From: Lentisphaeraceae bacterium
Lineage (GTDB): Bacteria; Verrucomicrobiota; Kiritimatiellia; RFP12; UBA1067
Direction of reading: 5' to 3'
Assembly (NCBI GenBank): GCA_004551905.1
Contig: SFPL01000028.1
Location: 1-62,109 of the forward strand
DNA length: 62,109 nt
The translations under genes and the position numbers were made by a program. The notes beneath the pieces were generated by a model that searched no databases, was not told where the DNA came from, and saw nothing but the letters and a program-made list of their open reading frames with translations. Positions 47,542 through 56,468 of the stretch are shown here, one piece after another; within the stretch, counting starts at the first letter, position 1, and the number at the start of each line of letters is the position of its first letter.

Positions 47542-48555
47542 TTACTTTTCGGATGCGTTGAGCAAACGCTCCGCGATTGCCGCGATGCGATTTGCCGCCG
47601 AAGCAAGCTCGCGGGAGACATCGAGGAGCTGCTTAACCGCTTCGTCTGTTTCGGCGGAGCGTTTCTTCACGTTGCCGCCCGAAACCTTGAGCTGAAGAGC
47701 CTTCTTGAGGGCATGGAGATAGCACACCATCACTTCCTCTTCAGTAAGTCCGGGGAAGCGGCCAGCGAGGCGGAAGAAGTCCGCTCCCTCCGGATGCGTC
47801 TTCTGTGCGAACGGAAGGAGGGCATCCACAACTTCGGGCGGCGGTACGAATTTGACTGCCCTCGGAGGAGGCGAGAAATGACGCTTGACTTCGCAGTTAA
47901 GGCAAGGCGGCGTGGCCGTGGTCCACGACCAGTTGAAATGCATCCTTCCCTCTTCGGAATTCATGAATTCGGACGGACGAACGCCGTCGAAGAATGCAGA
48001 GAACGAAACCCCGGACGTCTTCTTGAATTCAAGGCAGATCGCCGACATCCCCTTGATCACGCCTTGCCCGTACTTCGTCTCGACGAACGCGGCGAATATC
48101 CGTGCGCGGTTCATGAAGAAGCGGTTAAACGGCTTCTCGTCAGTTTTGAACTGCGTTTCAACGACAATGCCGAGGGTGTCCCACGGGCTTTCGTCGACAA
48201 CCTCGGCCGTCTCGTCCAGGCCTTTCCGACGGAACTTCAGCCAGTAGCGATCCTCGGACGCCCGCTCGGTAAGTGCCAATGCGGGGCAACCGGTCGGACT
48301 GTTCTTCGCGGAATAAAAAGAAACGTTGTTGCCGCAGAGTTCGCGCACAACGGAGGAAACCGGCTTCGGAATGCCGAAACGTTCGCCAAGCTCACCGAGA
48401 CAAGCGGTGTGAATTGGTGCTTGAGAAACTATGCGAAGAATCTCGTTGCGAACCTCGTTCGCGTTGGGAGATTGAGAAACCCAGACACGAGCCTGGTGCT
48501 GCTTCTGCTCGACGGTAAGATAGCCCTCGCCGAAGGGGCTGTTCATGTTAGCCAT
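47542..48555 (-). CDS. phage protein of unknown function, 337 residues
   Basis: Starts MANMNSPFGEGYLTVEQKQH with AAGGAG six bases upstream. Residues 30-80 look like a winged-helix DNA-binding domain (RNEILRIVSQAPIHTACLGE). The C-terminal 45 residues are a helical, probably coiled-coil, segment. It may be a regulator. It has its own consensus-like promoter. Confidence 0.6.
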   Translation of the reverse strand: MANMNSPFGEGYLTVEQKQHQARVWVSQSPNANEVRNEILRIVSQAPIHTACLGELGERFGIPKPVSSVVRELCGNNVSFYSAKNSPTGCPALALTERASEDRYWLKFRRKGLDETAEVVDESPWDTLGIVVETQFKTDEKPFNRFFMNRARIFAAFVETKYGQGVIKGMSAICLEFKKTSGVSFSAFFDGVRPSEFMNSEEGRMHFNWSWTTATPPCLNCEVKRHFSPPPRAVKFVPPPEVVDALLPFAQKTHPEGADFFRLAGRFPGLTEEEVMVCYLHALKKALQLKVSGGNVKKRSAETDEAVKQLLDVSRELASAANRIAAIAERLLNASEK

Positions 48556-48660
48556 TGTTGACTCCTTGATTTGACGTTCACGCTTCATTCCCCGTCTTTG
48601 ATGATCCCCTAAACCTTTAAGGGCCTCACTCATCGACTTCTCGTGAAGAGAACGCCGTGT

Positions 48661-48689
48661 ATTGTATCACATTTCTTCGCTCCGAACAA
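48661..48689 (-). promoter_or_regulatory. promoter TTGTTC-17-TACAAT
   Basis: TTGTTC (48684-48689) and TGaTACAAT (hexamer 48661-48666) are spaced 17 bases apart, with an extended -10. It drives the gene at 47542 with a leader of about 100 bases. Confidence 0.65.
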
Positions 48690-48705
48690 TTGGCAAATTC
48701 TAAAT

Positions 48706-50976
48706 TTATTTCAGCGCGAACACGTCTCCCCCCTTGGGGCCTTTCTCCACGGTCACGTCGCCACGGGCGATCATCGTCTCAAGCACGACCTTGAGATCGT
48801 CCTTCTTGATGCTCGAGAACCGCAGCAGATTGCGGTACGAGAGCCGGCCGCCGCGTGAAGAGATGTGTCGGACGATCCGCTTCATCTGCCGGTCGAACTC
48901 GCCGTCGTACACGTACTGCCCCGACTGGTAGAGCATCCGCCGCGTCGCGTGGAACACTATGCGGTGCGCCCACTCCACGTCCTCGCGGACGATGACGGGT
49001 GCGGACACGTTGCGAGAGATCGCCCGCACGAGCGCGAACTTCGACGCCTTCTCGGCGGCGCGAGCCCAGAGCGCGAGTGCACACTCGTTGCCCGTCTGCT
49101 CGAACATGGCGTACTGATCGTCAGCCTCCTTGCGCACGTCCTTCACGAGCAGCTTCGCCGCCGCCTCCATCGGAACCGTCCTCGGCTGCGGGAACTCGGA
49201 GAAGAGCGCGTTCTCGTGGCCGATCTTGATCAGCTCGGTGATGTCGCCCAAGACCCGCTCCGGGAAGTCCTCGGCGACCGCGTTGTTGTTCGCCTCGCTC
49301 CGCTTGCCCGCCTCGAGGACGAGGCAGCGGGCGAGGAGTCCGTTCGCCATGACGCGCTCGGAAAGTGCCGAATAGAAAAATTTTGGCACGGCAGTTCCAA
49401 GAAACGTGAGGTGCGGCTGGATGATGCACGACGAGGTGGCGGGCTGTCCTCGCTGCAACGCCTTCTTGCGCATGATGTGTACGCTCGACGATTCCGAGTA
49501 CATCCGCAGGAGCATCGAGTTGATCATCTCGGCGCGGGTGTCCTTCATCTTCACGGTGTTGAAGAGCGTATCGGCTTCATCGATCTGGAACAGCATACAC
49601 GGACTCTGCAGAAACGAGTCCTCCAAGCCCTCGCCAGATGCAAAGTAATCGCCCACCTCGCTTGCGAAGCCCTTGAGCGCGGCAAGCGAGACGTTCACGC
49701 CTCTGGGAAACGACTTGCCAGTACCCGACGCGGCGAGGGAGAGGAGGTACACGTTCGGGCGGGTCCCGAACTCGTCCATGTACTTGCGGCCCGAGAGGTG
49801 CGCGAGAAGCGCGAACGCGCCGGCGAACGCCAGCGGCTTCGACGGGTAGACGGAGGTGCGGAGCGTGTAGCCCGTCAGCTCGGACACGAAGCCAGGCACC
49901 TCGTAGAGTTCGTCTGGGATCATGCCCGGATCGGCGAACGTTTCCCGCTTCTCATCCGGCTCCTCGTCGCCGGATGTCGTAGCCGGTGTGCTTCCGTCGC
50001 TGCTACAGTCCGAAATCAGGGCCGAGAGATCCACATCGTCCCCGATGCTGTCCCGTGCGCCGTAGCCCATTTCGAGAAGCGCGGCGGTCGCGGCCGAGAA
50101 GTCGTTGCCATGTTCGAGGAGCGCGTACAGCTGAAAGGCGTTGTAGCCCCGGTTCGGCTCGAACGGGGCGGCGTTCGACGAGAACACGAAGAACACCCCG
50201 TCCTTCAAGGTCGCGGAGTGTCCGAGGCGGGGGTCTTTTCCGGGGCGCGTCCAGAGTTCGTTTCCGTCGCTCTTCGTACCCGAGTGCTGCCAGCCCCTGG
50301 CCGTCAGATACGGTCGCGGATCGCCCCGACTGGCGAAATCGTCGCCCGGTCGCGTGAGGAATCCGCCCTGCGTCGCCGCAGGGGCGGCCACGGCGGGCGC
50401 AGGTGCGCTTTCTCGCGGCGGGGCGGCCGGATGCTCGTCCAAGCCACGCGCCGCCGACAGGAGGGCTTCACGCGTCTCCGTGGCGAGGGTCGGGATGTGT
50501 GCAAAGTCGCCCTGTTCCAGCTGGTATCCCGGAGTTGGGGCGCAGAGGAAGAGTCCGCCCTCGCCACGGGTCTCGATCAAGGTCGCGATCTTGCCGTCGC
50601 GAAGCCCCTGGGCGAGCTTCTGATTGCCCTCGACCGCCGCCTCGGAGCGGAAGAGGACGTGCTTGCCGCCGGACGGTGTGCTTTCGACCACGAGCAGCGG
50701 CAGCACTTCGGGATCGACCTTCGCCGCCCACGCGGGGTAGGCCTCGCCCCTGCAGTCGAAGTCGATGCACTCGAGGTTCCCTGAAACGGCCCCCGCGATT
50801 ACACACAAGCCCTCGTGGCCGTTCGAGAACCACGCTTCGACCTCGATCTCGGTCGGGCGGCGCGTCTGCCACGTGCGCCACGATCCGACCGCCGGCCGCT
50901 TCTTCGCCTTGACGGCGGGGAGGACGGACAGCCCGGCCTTGAGGTAGCCGGCCGCCGTTTCGACGCTGATCCCCAT
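48706..50976 (-). CDS. primase-polymerase and DUF3987-type helicase
   Basis: A 756-residue protein. Residues 5-160 are a bifunctional prim/pol domain (IDFDC at 71-75 with the metal-binding Asp pair, STPSGGKH at 99-106). Residues 360-620 are a DUF3987-like P-loop ATPase (LAASGTGKS at 414-422, LFQIDEADT at 462-470). The last 60 residues form a winged helix. It primes and unwinds phage DNA at the fork. The ATG overlaps the stop of a tiny upstream ORF (TGATG). Confidence 0.9.
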   Translation of the reverse strand: MGISVETAAGYLKAGLSVLPAVKAKKRPAVGSWRTWQTRRPTEIEVEAWFSNGHEGLCVIAGAVSGNLECIDFDCRGEAYPAWAAKVDPEVLPLLVVESTPSGGKHVLFRSEAAVEGNQKLAQGLRDGKIATLIETRGEGGLFLCAPTPGYQLEQGDFAHIPTLATETREALLSAARGLDEHPAAPPRESAPAPAVAAPAATQGGFLTRPGDDFASRGDPRPYLTARGWQHSGTKSDGNELWTRPGKDPRLGHSATLKDGVFFVFSSNAAPFEPNRGYNAFQLYALLEHGNDFSAATAALLEMGYGARDSIGDDVDLSALISDCSSDGSTPATTSGDEEPDEKRETFADPGMIPDELYEVPGFVSELTGYTLRTSVYPSKPLAFAGAFALLAHLSGRKYMDEFGTRPNVYLLSLAASGTGKSFPRGVNVSLAALKGFASEVGDYFASGEGLEDSFLQSPCMLFQIDEADTLFNTVKMKDTRAEMINSMLLRMYSESSSVHIMRKKALQRGQPATSSCIIQPHLTFLGTAVPKFFYSALSERVMANGLLARCLVLEAGKRSEANNNAVAEDFPERVLGDITELIKIGHENALFSEFPQPRTVPMEAAAKLLVKDVRKEADDQYAMFEQTGNECALALWARAAEKASKFALVRAISRNVSAPVIVREDVEWAHRIVFHATRRMLYQSGQYVYDGEFDRQMKRIVRHISSRGGRLSYRNLLRFSSIKKDDLKVVLETMIARGDVTVEKGPKGGDVFALK

Positions 50977-51089
50977 CAGACACCTCCACGGCGAAGGATG
51001 TCGCGGATGTCCCGAAGAGCGTCGGCCGCCTCGGTGAGCGGAATGGCGAGGATGATTGCTGCGATTACTATCGAAAGACACAAGAACAT
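50976..51089 (-). CDS. tiny membrane peptide coupled to the primase
   Basis: A 37-residue ORF with one N-terminal hydrophobic helix (LCLSIVIAAIILAIPL) and a charged tail ending LRRGGV. AAAGGAG lies upstream; its TGA overlaps the primase ATG. Function unknown; it may anchor a complex or only couple translation. Confidence 0.55.
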   Translation of the reverse strand: MFLCLSIVIAAIILAIPLTEAADALRDIRDILRRGGV

Positions 51090-51104
51090 GATATGGGTTC
51101 TCCT

Positions 51105-51341
51105 TTACCAGACGATTGTGTAGCGGATCTGCGCGAGTTCCTCGGCGACCTCAAGCTCCTCGCGGAGCCGGACGATCCCGTCCGCGTCGGACTTCGGTGA
51201 CCAGTGCTTCGGAAGGAACGTGCGCCCGCACACGCGGGAGAGCGGAACGGACTCCCGACGCTCCCTGCCGCCGAACACGTAGGGGCGGCACTTCAGCACG
51301 GGGAGCCGGCGTTTGCGGTAGAGCTTCCACACGCCTCTCAT
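51105..51341 (-). CDS. small phage protein, 78 residues
   Basis: Starts MRGVWKLYRKRRLPVLKCRP with AAAGGAG upstream; basic first half, acidic helical second half (REELEVAEELAQIRY). Overlaps the upstream gene by four bases. Confidence 0.6.
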   Translation of the reverse strand: MRGVWKLYRKRRLPVLKCRPYVFGGRERRESVPLSRVCGRTFLPKHWSPKSDADGIVRLREELEVAEELAQIRYTIVW

Positions 51342-51532
51342 CTGCCCGCTCCTTTCGGGCGCGGGCGGCACACGCCGATCTCGTCCTGCCGGATGGGATG
51401 GAATCCGGCGGGGATGAACCCGCCGTCATCGCCCCCGAAGGAGGCGTTCGGATGCCATTCGCCCTTGATGATTCGTGTCGGCCGGTTTCCGTAGAAGCCC
51501 GAGCCACGGTACTCTATCTTCGTCACGGTCAT
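51338..51532 (-). CDS. small phage protein, 64 residues
   Basis: Starts MTVTKIEYRGSGFYGNRPTR. Strand-rich with a Gly/Asp turn (NASFGGDDGGFIPAGFH). Class 2 promoter copy D ends directly before it, which would give a very short leader. Confidence 0.55.
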   Translation of the reverse strand: MTVTKIEYRGSGFYGNRPTRIIKGEWHPNASFGGDDGGFIPAGFHPIRQDEIGVCRPRPKGAGR

Positions 51533-51537
51533 GATGG

Positions 51538-51572
51538 TTATGTTTATTGCCCGTCCGGGCGGTTCTTCAGCC
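51538..51572 (-). promoter_or_regulatory. class 2 promoter, copy D, inside the 3' end of a gene
   Basis: CTGAAG-17-ATAAAC within GGCAATAAACATAA. It overlaps the last codons of the membrane protein at 51544-51768 and lies six bases before the next ATG. Confidence 0.55.
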
Positions 51573-51768
51573 CGCGTCTCACCGCTTCGAGGGTGCAGCT
51601 CCACTGGGAGCTTGCGCCGGGATTGTCGATCCTCGCCGCGAAGCTGCACACGATCCAGAGAAAGATGCAGAGGACGAGGATCGCCAGCGCGTAGGGGATC
51701 GCCCTGTGCGCCAGCTCCGTCGCCCGCTCCCGCCAGTCCGGCGGCGTTTCGTATTCGTCGTATTCCAT
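51544..51768 (-). CDS. small membrane protein, 74 residues
   Basis: Starts MEYDEYETPPDWRERA with AGGAGG upstream; one strong membrane helix (YALAILVLCIFLWIVCSFAA) and a polar tail. It lies inside the replication operon. A holin-like role is possible, but location argues for a membrane anchor. Confidence 0.65.
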   Translation of the reverse strand: MEYDEYETPPDWRERATELAHRAIPYALAILVLCIFLWIVCSFAARIDNPGASSQWSCTLEAVRRGLKNRPDGQ

Positions 51769-51779
51769 GCGATTCCTCC

Positions 51780-53507
51780 TCAAAACGGCAGATCCGCGTA
51801 GTCCTCCGGATCGATGTCCTCGGTGTGCAACCAGGGGGAGCTTTCCGGCAGATCGCCGGGCGTAGACTTGATGATGTCGGGGAACCTCTCTCCAGCTACC
51901 CTGCGGATCGTGATGTCCTTCGTGCGCCTCACGCAGCCGCTGAACTCCGCTTCGAGGAACTCGTCCACGCTGCTGGGGACGGGAACCTCGTCGCCGGCCC
52001 TGCGGGCGAGGAACCATTGCTCGAACTTCCTGCGGGCGTAGCCCGTATGTTCGGGGCAAAGCCACTCGCTGTGCCGCTCGTTCAGTCCGCACCAGTAGGT
52101 GACGCGGACGGTACGCGGCGCACCGGGCGGCGCACCCCGCTTCGTCCACGGCTCGTAGTCAACGTCCGTGACCTCCAGCGTCTCGGTCGTGACCTCGCCG
52201 GAGATCACGCCGAGGGTCGATGCCTCGGCCTCGATGCGGATCTTCTTCTCCGGGGCGGGGAACTGGTAGCCGCACACGGGACACGTCATCACGGGGAGCG
52301 GCATCATCGTCTGGCACTCCGGGCAGGCCTTCGCCAGCGGGCCGCGCTTCTCCCCGGTGTGCTCCGAGGGCGGACGCAGCTGGTCGAGGCACCCGTGGCG
52401 GCTGATGTTGTTCGCGAAATCGAGTATGAGGCAGTCCTGCTTCCCCGTGTCCGGCGAGAGCCGCGTCCCGCGCCCGCACATCTGCAGGAGAAGCCCCGGA
52501 CTCATCGTCGGGCGCAGGAGCGCGACGCAGTCGATGTTCGGCGCGTCGAAGCCGGTCGTGAGGCACTCGACGTTCGCGACATACTTGAGCGGACCCTTGG
52601 TCGCGCCGAAGAGGTCGGTCTGTATCGAGCCGCCTTTGAAGCGGTGGAGGATCTCGGCCCGCTCGGGCGCGGGCGTGTCGCCCGTCACGACGGCGCACTC
52701 TTCGCCCGAATACTGGGCGATGAGCTGCGCGACCGTGCGGCTGTGCGCCACGGACGAGCAGAACACGATGACGCTCTTCCTGTCCCTCGTGAGTTCCACG
52801 ATCTCGCGGCAGGCACTCGCGACGATCCGCTGCTCCATCATCGCCGCCTCGACCTCCTCCGCGACGAACTCGCCGGCGCGGACGTGGATGTTGTCGAGGT
52901 TGGCGAGGGTCTTTCCGGACTTCGCCACGAGCTTCGAGAGGAAGCCCTTGTCGATCAGCTCCTTGAGGCCAATCGAATAGCAGATTTCGTTAAAGAGGTT
53001 CTGCGGCTGGCAGATGAGTCCGCCCTTGAGACGGTAAGGCGTGGCCGTCATGCCGACGAAACGGATCTTCGGGTTGATCTCGCGGAGACCGTCCACGAAC
53101 CGCCCGTACATACCCTCGTCGTTCGGCTGGATCATGTGCGCCTCGTCGACGATGCAGATGTCGCGATGTCCGAAGAGCTTCGCCTTGTTGTACACGCTCT
53201 GGATGCCCGCGACGATGGCGGGCTGGTCGGTGTCGTACCGCCCGAAGCCCGCCGAGTACATCCCCGACTTCACATCGGGCGAGAGGATGTTCAGCTTCTC
53301 CAAGTCCTGCTCGAGAAGCTCCTTCACGTGGCAGAGGAGGATGACGCGCCCGCCCCATGCCTTCACCACGTCGGACATGATCTGCGCGGCGATCCACGAC
53401 TTCCCGCCGCCGACGGACACGTCGATGCAGGGGTTCGTGTTCTTCTCGCGGAGGTGGCGGTACGTCGCCACGACCGCGTCGTGCTGGTAGTATCTTAATT
53501 CGGCCAT
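51780..53507 (-). CDS. DEAH-box DNA/RNA helicase
   Basis: A 575-residue superfamily 2 helicase. Motif I SVGGGKS (31-37), motif II DEAH (121-124), motif III MTATP (about 153-157), motif VI QMCGRGTRL (about 344-352). A zinc finger with CPECQ and CPVCGY lies near residue 400, followed by a C-terminal domain of unknown type. It probably serves replication or recombination and sits next to RusA. Confidence 0.9.
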   Translation of the reverse strand: MAELRYYQHDAVVATYRHLREKNTNPCIDVSVGGGKSWIAAQIMSDVVKAWGGRVILLCHVKELLEQDLEKLNILSPDVKSGMYSAGFGRYDTDQPAIVAGIQSVYNKAKLFGHRDICIVDEAHMIQPNDEGMYGRFVDGLREINPKIRFVGMTATPYRLKGGLICQPQNLFNEICYSIGLKELIDKGFLSKLVAKSGKTLANLDNIHVRAGEFVAEEVEAAMMEQRIVASACREIVELTRDRKSVIVFCSSVAHSRTVAQLIAQYSGEECAVVTGDTPAPERAEILHRFKGGSIQTDLFGATKGPLKYVANVECLTTGFDAPNIDCVALLRPTMSPGLLLQMCGRGTRLSPDTGKQDCLILDFANNISRHGCLDQLRPPSEHTGEKRGPLAKACPECQTMMPLPVMTCPVCGYQFPAPEKKIRIEAEASTLGVISGEVTTETLEVTDVDYEPWTKRGAPPGAPRTVRVTYWCGLNERHSEWLCPEHTGYARRKFEQWFLARRAGDEVPVPSSVDEFLEAEFSGCVRRTKDITIRRVAGERFPDIIKSTPGDLPESSPWLHTEDIDPEDYADLPF

Positions 53508-53509
53508 GT

Positions 53510-53755
53510 TCAGTCCCTGACCGCGATGCCCGCGAAGAGCAGGCCGAACGCGAGGCGATCCTTCGTGATCGCGTATTCCTCATCGTCCATCTTGAGCGTT
53601 TCCATTATGTGCTTCCTGTCGAGTCCCCGCATCATGAGGAAGGCCATCAGAAGCATCCGACGGTCGTCGAGCGAGGACACGTAGCTGTTCACGAGATCGA
53701 TGCGGTGCCAGCGGTCAATCCGCCACTGGGGGCAGTCCCTGCTTCCTGCGGTCAT
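53510..53755 (-). CDS. small HTH-like protein
   Basis: An 81-residue helical protein. LDDRRMLLMAFLMMRGLDRK and HIMETLKMDDEEY look like the two helices and turn of a sigma region 4-type HTH. The N terminus is rich in Trp and Arg. It overlaps the RusA gene by 41 bases. Could be a regulator; uncertain. Confidence 0.55.
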   Translation of the reverse strand: MTAGSRDCPQWRIDRWHRIDLVNSYVSSLDDRRMLLMAFLMMRGLDRKHIMETLKMDDEEYAITKDRLAFGLLFAGIAVRD

Positions 53756-54104
53756 ACTCTTCTTTCCTTTCGAGGAGGATGTAGGCCCTGCCGTCCGGCA
53801 CGGGCTCGAGCATCTCGACGTGGAGAACCTTGATCTGCGAATCGTCCCTCAACGCGCCCGCGTGGACGAGGGAGTCCTGCAGGCACTTGAGGCAGTTGTC
53901 CGCGTCCCGCCGGCGGCGGTCGGGCGGATAGAGGTGAACCGTGAGGGCGAGGTCGCCCTCAAGCGGCTCGATCCCGCCGAGCCGCGACACCGTCATCATC
54001 CGGTACCGTCTGCCCTCGCGGCTGATAAGCACACGCGGGCCGACGTGCCGGTAGTAGGTGTTCACGCTCGGCGGGAACCCCAGCACGATCTCGTGCCTCG
54101 TCAC
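53715..54104 (-). CDS. rusA: RusA-type Holliday-junction resolvase
   Basis: A 129-residue protein with GFPPSVNTYYRHV at the N terminus and RRRDADNCLKCLQDSLVHAG, then LRDDSQI, the RusA metal-binding Asp residues. It resolves branched DNA before packaging. The start is a GTG; two adjacent GTG codons overlap the stop of the upstream gene and either may be used. Confidence 0.88.
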   Translation of the reverse strand: MTRHEIVLGFPPSVNTYYRHVGPRVLISREGRRYRMMTVSRLGGIEPLEGDLALTVHLYPPDRRRRDADNCLKCLQDSLVHAGALRDDSQIKVLHVEMLEPVPDGRAYILLERKEEYDRRKQGLPPVAD

Positions 54105-54577
54105 CACGGGCGGCCGCCGGCGGAGGTGGGCTGTGCGGGGGAGGACGGCGTGGGGGCGGCGGGCTGCGCCGCAGGGGCGGCCGCACCTTCCTTTGCCTTC
54201 CAGCCCTTGATCTCGTTCTGCATCCCGTTGCGGCCCTCGACCTGGACGACATGGACGATCATCGGGATGTTGTGCAGCTCCTCCTTGCACTTCGGGCGCA
54301 GAACGCCCGTCGCATGACATATGCTCGAGAGCTCTCTTTTGGCCATTTCGACCGCAGCCGAACTCGGGTTCTTGAGGTTGAGACGCGCCCAGAGGACGCG
54401 CTTGGCGTATTCGCCCGCCACGACCTGGCATTGCAGTTCGAGGTACGAGCCGTTGCCCGTCTTCGTCGGCTTGTTCGTCGACTTGACGATCACGACCTCG
54501 TAGTCGCCCTCCGGGATCGGGGTGAAGCCGCTGTCCAGCGGATCGACCGTGGTCGCGTCAAAGAAACATTCTTCCAT
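54101..54577 (-). CDS. DUF669-type single-strand-binding-like protein
   Basis: A 158-residue protein. DATTVDPLDSGFTPIPEGDY, then KPTKTGNGSYLEL, ARLNLKNPSSAAVEMAKREL and ICHATGV are the DUF669 pattern. These proteins replace SSB in phage recombination modules. The Ala/Pro-rich C-terminal tail is as in SSBs. It lies with Sak4-like ATPase and exonuclease genes. Confidence 0.85.
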   Translation of the reverse strand: MEECFFDATTVDPLDSGFTPIPEGDYEVVIVKSTNKPTKTGNGSYLELQCQVVAGEYAKRVLWARLNLKNPSSAAVEMAKRELSSICHATGVLRPKCKEELHNIPMIVHVVQVEGRNGMQNEIKGWKAKEGAAAPAAQPAAPTPSSPAQPTSAGGRPW

Positions 54578-54581
54578 TTGA

Positions 54582-54779
54582 TTACTCCTGTGTTTTCTTG
54601 TTGTCGTGGCTGTTGTTGAATTTCCCGCCGTGCCAGCGTCCCCGACCGGGGCAGACGATGTGCGTCACATACGTCTTGTGCGGATAGGTTCGCTGGACGG
54701 CGGTTTCCCCGATGCGGAGCGTCCGGCCACAGCGGTCGCAGGGCATGGGAAATTCGACGGTGAACTTACGACCCACCAT
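54582..54779 (-). CDS. small zinc-ribbon protein
   Basis: A 65-residue protein with CDRCGRTLRIGE and a later HIVC, a degenerate ribbon. It overlaps the ATPase gene end by 14 bases. Unknown role. Confidence 0.6.
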   Translation of the reverse strand: MVGRKFTVEFPMPCDRCGRTLRIGETAVQRTYPHKTYVTHIVCPGRGRWHGGKFNNSHDNKKTQE

Positions 54780-55527
54780 TCGCTCCGCTCCCCGACTTCA
54801 TGGCGGTCACGAACGCGTCCCATGTGAACGGGAGCGGGCCTGCGGGAATGCCGTAGCGGTTCTTCGCGAGGAGGCGCGTGTCGCCCACGCAGTACATCTC
54901 GCGGTCGCCGCCGTTCTTGCCGATGACGATCTTGCCGCCGGACGCATCCTCCATCGTGCGGATCTTCGCGTAGGCGACGATGTCGTTCCACTCGACCACC
55001 CAGTCGCGGATCGCGGCGATGAGACGCGGCGCGGTGCGGCGGTCGGTCGTGCCGTCCGTGTACTTCACCGTCTCGTCGTGCGAGTGCGCGATCTGGATGA
55101 TGCACATATTGCGCTTCTGGCGGATCTCGTCGAGGAGCGAGTACACGTCCTTGCGGAACTGCACGAGCGCGGCATCCGGGCCACGGTTATATCCCCCATA
55201 CGCTGCGGTCAGGAACTTCGCGCCCGCCGCCGCGCACACGCCGTCTGACACGACGTTCTGCAGGGCGGAGAGCGAGTCGATGACGAGCGTCTGGAAATCG
55301 TGTTCCTCATTCAAAACCGCCTTCAAATCTGCGATGAGCGTCGCGAAGTCCTTGACGTGCGGGAACTTGGTGCAACTGATCTGGTCGAGGCCGTCCTCGA
55401 GCGGAATGAAAACCGGCTTCGGCGCGGTCGCAGCGAACGAGCTCTTGCCCACTCCGGGGTCGGAATAGATGAGAACCCTTGGAGGCGCGGGCGTCTTGCC
55501 GGTGGTGAGTTTCTGCAACAGAGACAT
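54766..55527 (-). CDS. Sak4-like RecA-fold ATPase
   Basis: A 253-residue protein with Walker A YSDPGVGKSS (21-30), Walker B-type FQTLVIDSLSAL (about 78-89) and a later IIQIAHSHDE block. Matches the AAA_24/Sak4 phage nucleotide-binding family, single-strand annealing proteins that work with an exonuclease and SSB-like protein. All three are adjacent here. Confidence 0.85.
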   Translation of the reverse strand: MSLLQKLTTGKTPAPPRVLIYSDPGVGKSSFAATAPKPVFIPLEDGLDQISCTKFPHVKDFATLIADLKAVLNEEHDFQTLVIDSLSALQNVVSDGVCAAAGAKFLTAAYGGYNRGPDAALVQFRKDVYSLLDEIRQKRNMCIIQIAHSHDETVKYTDGTTDRRTAPRLIAAIRDWVVEWNDIVAYAKIRTMEDASGGKIVIGKNGGDREMYCVGDTRLLAKNRYGIPAGPLPFTWDAFVTAMKSGSGANGGS

Positions 55528-55557
55528 GATGTGTCCTTTCTTTTTTCGAGTTGGTGA

Positions 55558-56376
55558 TCAGAGCTTGTCGATGAGCTGCGTTTCCTCGAAGCGCGTCGGG
55601 AACACCCCCGAATCGCGGCAGTTCGCGAACTCGCACAGCGTCTCGCGGTTGATGGCCTCGGCCTGGTCGAGAACCTCCTCCGAGAACTTGAACACGCCCA
55701 CGGTGAACGGGGCTTTTTTCTCGACTGCGACCAGATAGACCGGGTACTTCTTTCCGCTCTTGATTTCGAGAAGCTTCCGATACCAGGCCATCTGATAGGC
55801 GTAGCCGAAATCGTGTGCCGCCTTGGAGAACCACTTGAGATCGTCACCATGCGTCTTGAGGTCGACGATGCCGTAGTCGGGATTGAACCAGTCGAGACGC
55901 GCCTGCGAGGGAACGTCGACTTCGCCTTCTTCGAGACGAATGGTGTTCTCGGGCGACCCGTTTGCGAGAAGCTCGTGCGCTTCGCCGTGACTCCAGACGC
56001 TCTCCGCCATGCCCTCGATGAGGCCGAAGTCGTGCGTCGAGACAATCTCCTTCGTCTGCTCGGAGAGGAACTGCTGGTACTTGGCGGTTGCCTTCCCATA
56101 GGGTGCGCCGGTCTTGTCGTTGATCGGGCCGTCGCTCACGAGGTAGCGATTCTGCCACATCTCCGTCGGCTCGAGCGTGAAGCAATGCACAGCTCGGCCG
56201 AACGCCAATGCGGGCGACTCCGTGCGTGGGAGCTTGCCTTTCATCATCAGCTCGAACGTGCGGGGGTTGTCCCTGAACACAGCGAGGTTGTGGGAACTCA
56301 TGTAGCCGCCCCCGTTGCCGAGTGCGCCCGCATGGTACGATTTCTCATCGAGGTCGATGAACCAGTTGGTTTTCAC
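55558..56376 (-). CDS. PD-(D/E)XK exonuclease, RecE/DUF3799 type
   Basis: A 272-residue protein from a GTG with GAAAGGAAAAC upstream. YHAGALGNGGGYMSSHNLA near the N terminus, AFGRAVHCFTLEP, then DYGIVDLKTHGDD holding the PD-(D/E)XK core (D...D-L-K) and YAYQMAWYRKLL. It digests double-stranded DNA ends to start recombination. Class 2 promoter copy E lies about 50 bases upstream. Confidence 0.87.
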   Translation of the reverse strand: MKTNWFIDLDEKSYHAGALGNGGGYMSSHNLAVFRDNPRTFELMMKGKLPRTESPALAFGRAVHCFTLEPTEMWQNRYLVSDGPINDKTGAPYGKATAKYQQFLSEQTKEIVSTHDFGLIEGMAESVWSHGEAHELLANGSPENTIRLEEGEVDVPSQARLDWFNPDYGIVDLKTHGDDLKWFSKAAHDFGYAYQMAWYRKLLEIKSGKKYPVYLVAVEKKAPFTVGVFKFSEEVLDQAEAINRETLCEFANCRDSGVFPTRFEETQLIDKL

Positions 56377-56427
56377 TTGTTTTCCTTTCTCGTTCGGGCG
56401 AGGGAGAACCGCCTCTCTCGCCCACGG

Positions 56428-56462
56428 TGATGTTTGTTGCCAAGCGTTTGGAAAGTTCCGTA
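56428..56462 (-). promoter_or_regulatory. class 2 promoter, copy E (weaker match)
   Basis: GGCAACAAACATCA keeps the -10 block; the -35 side is less conserved. It lies between the sigma-like gene and the exonuclease gene. Confidence 0.4.
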
Positions 56463-56468
56463 AACTTT

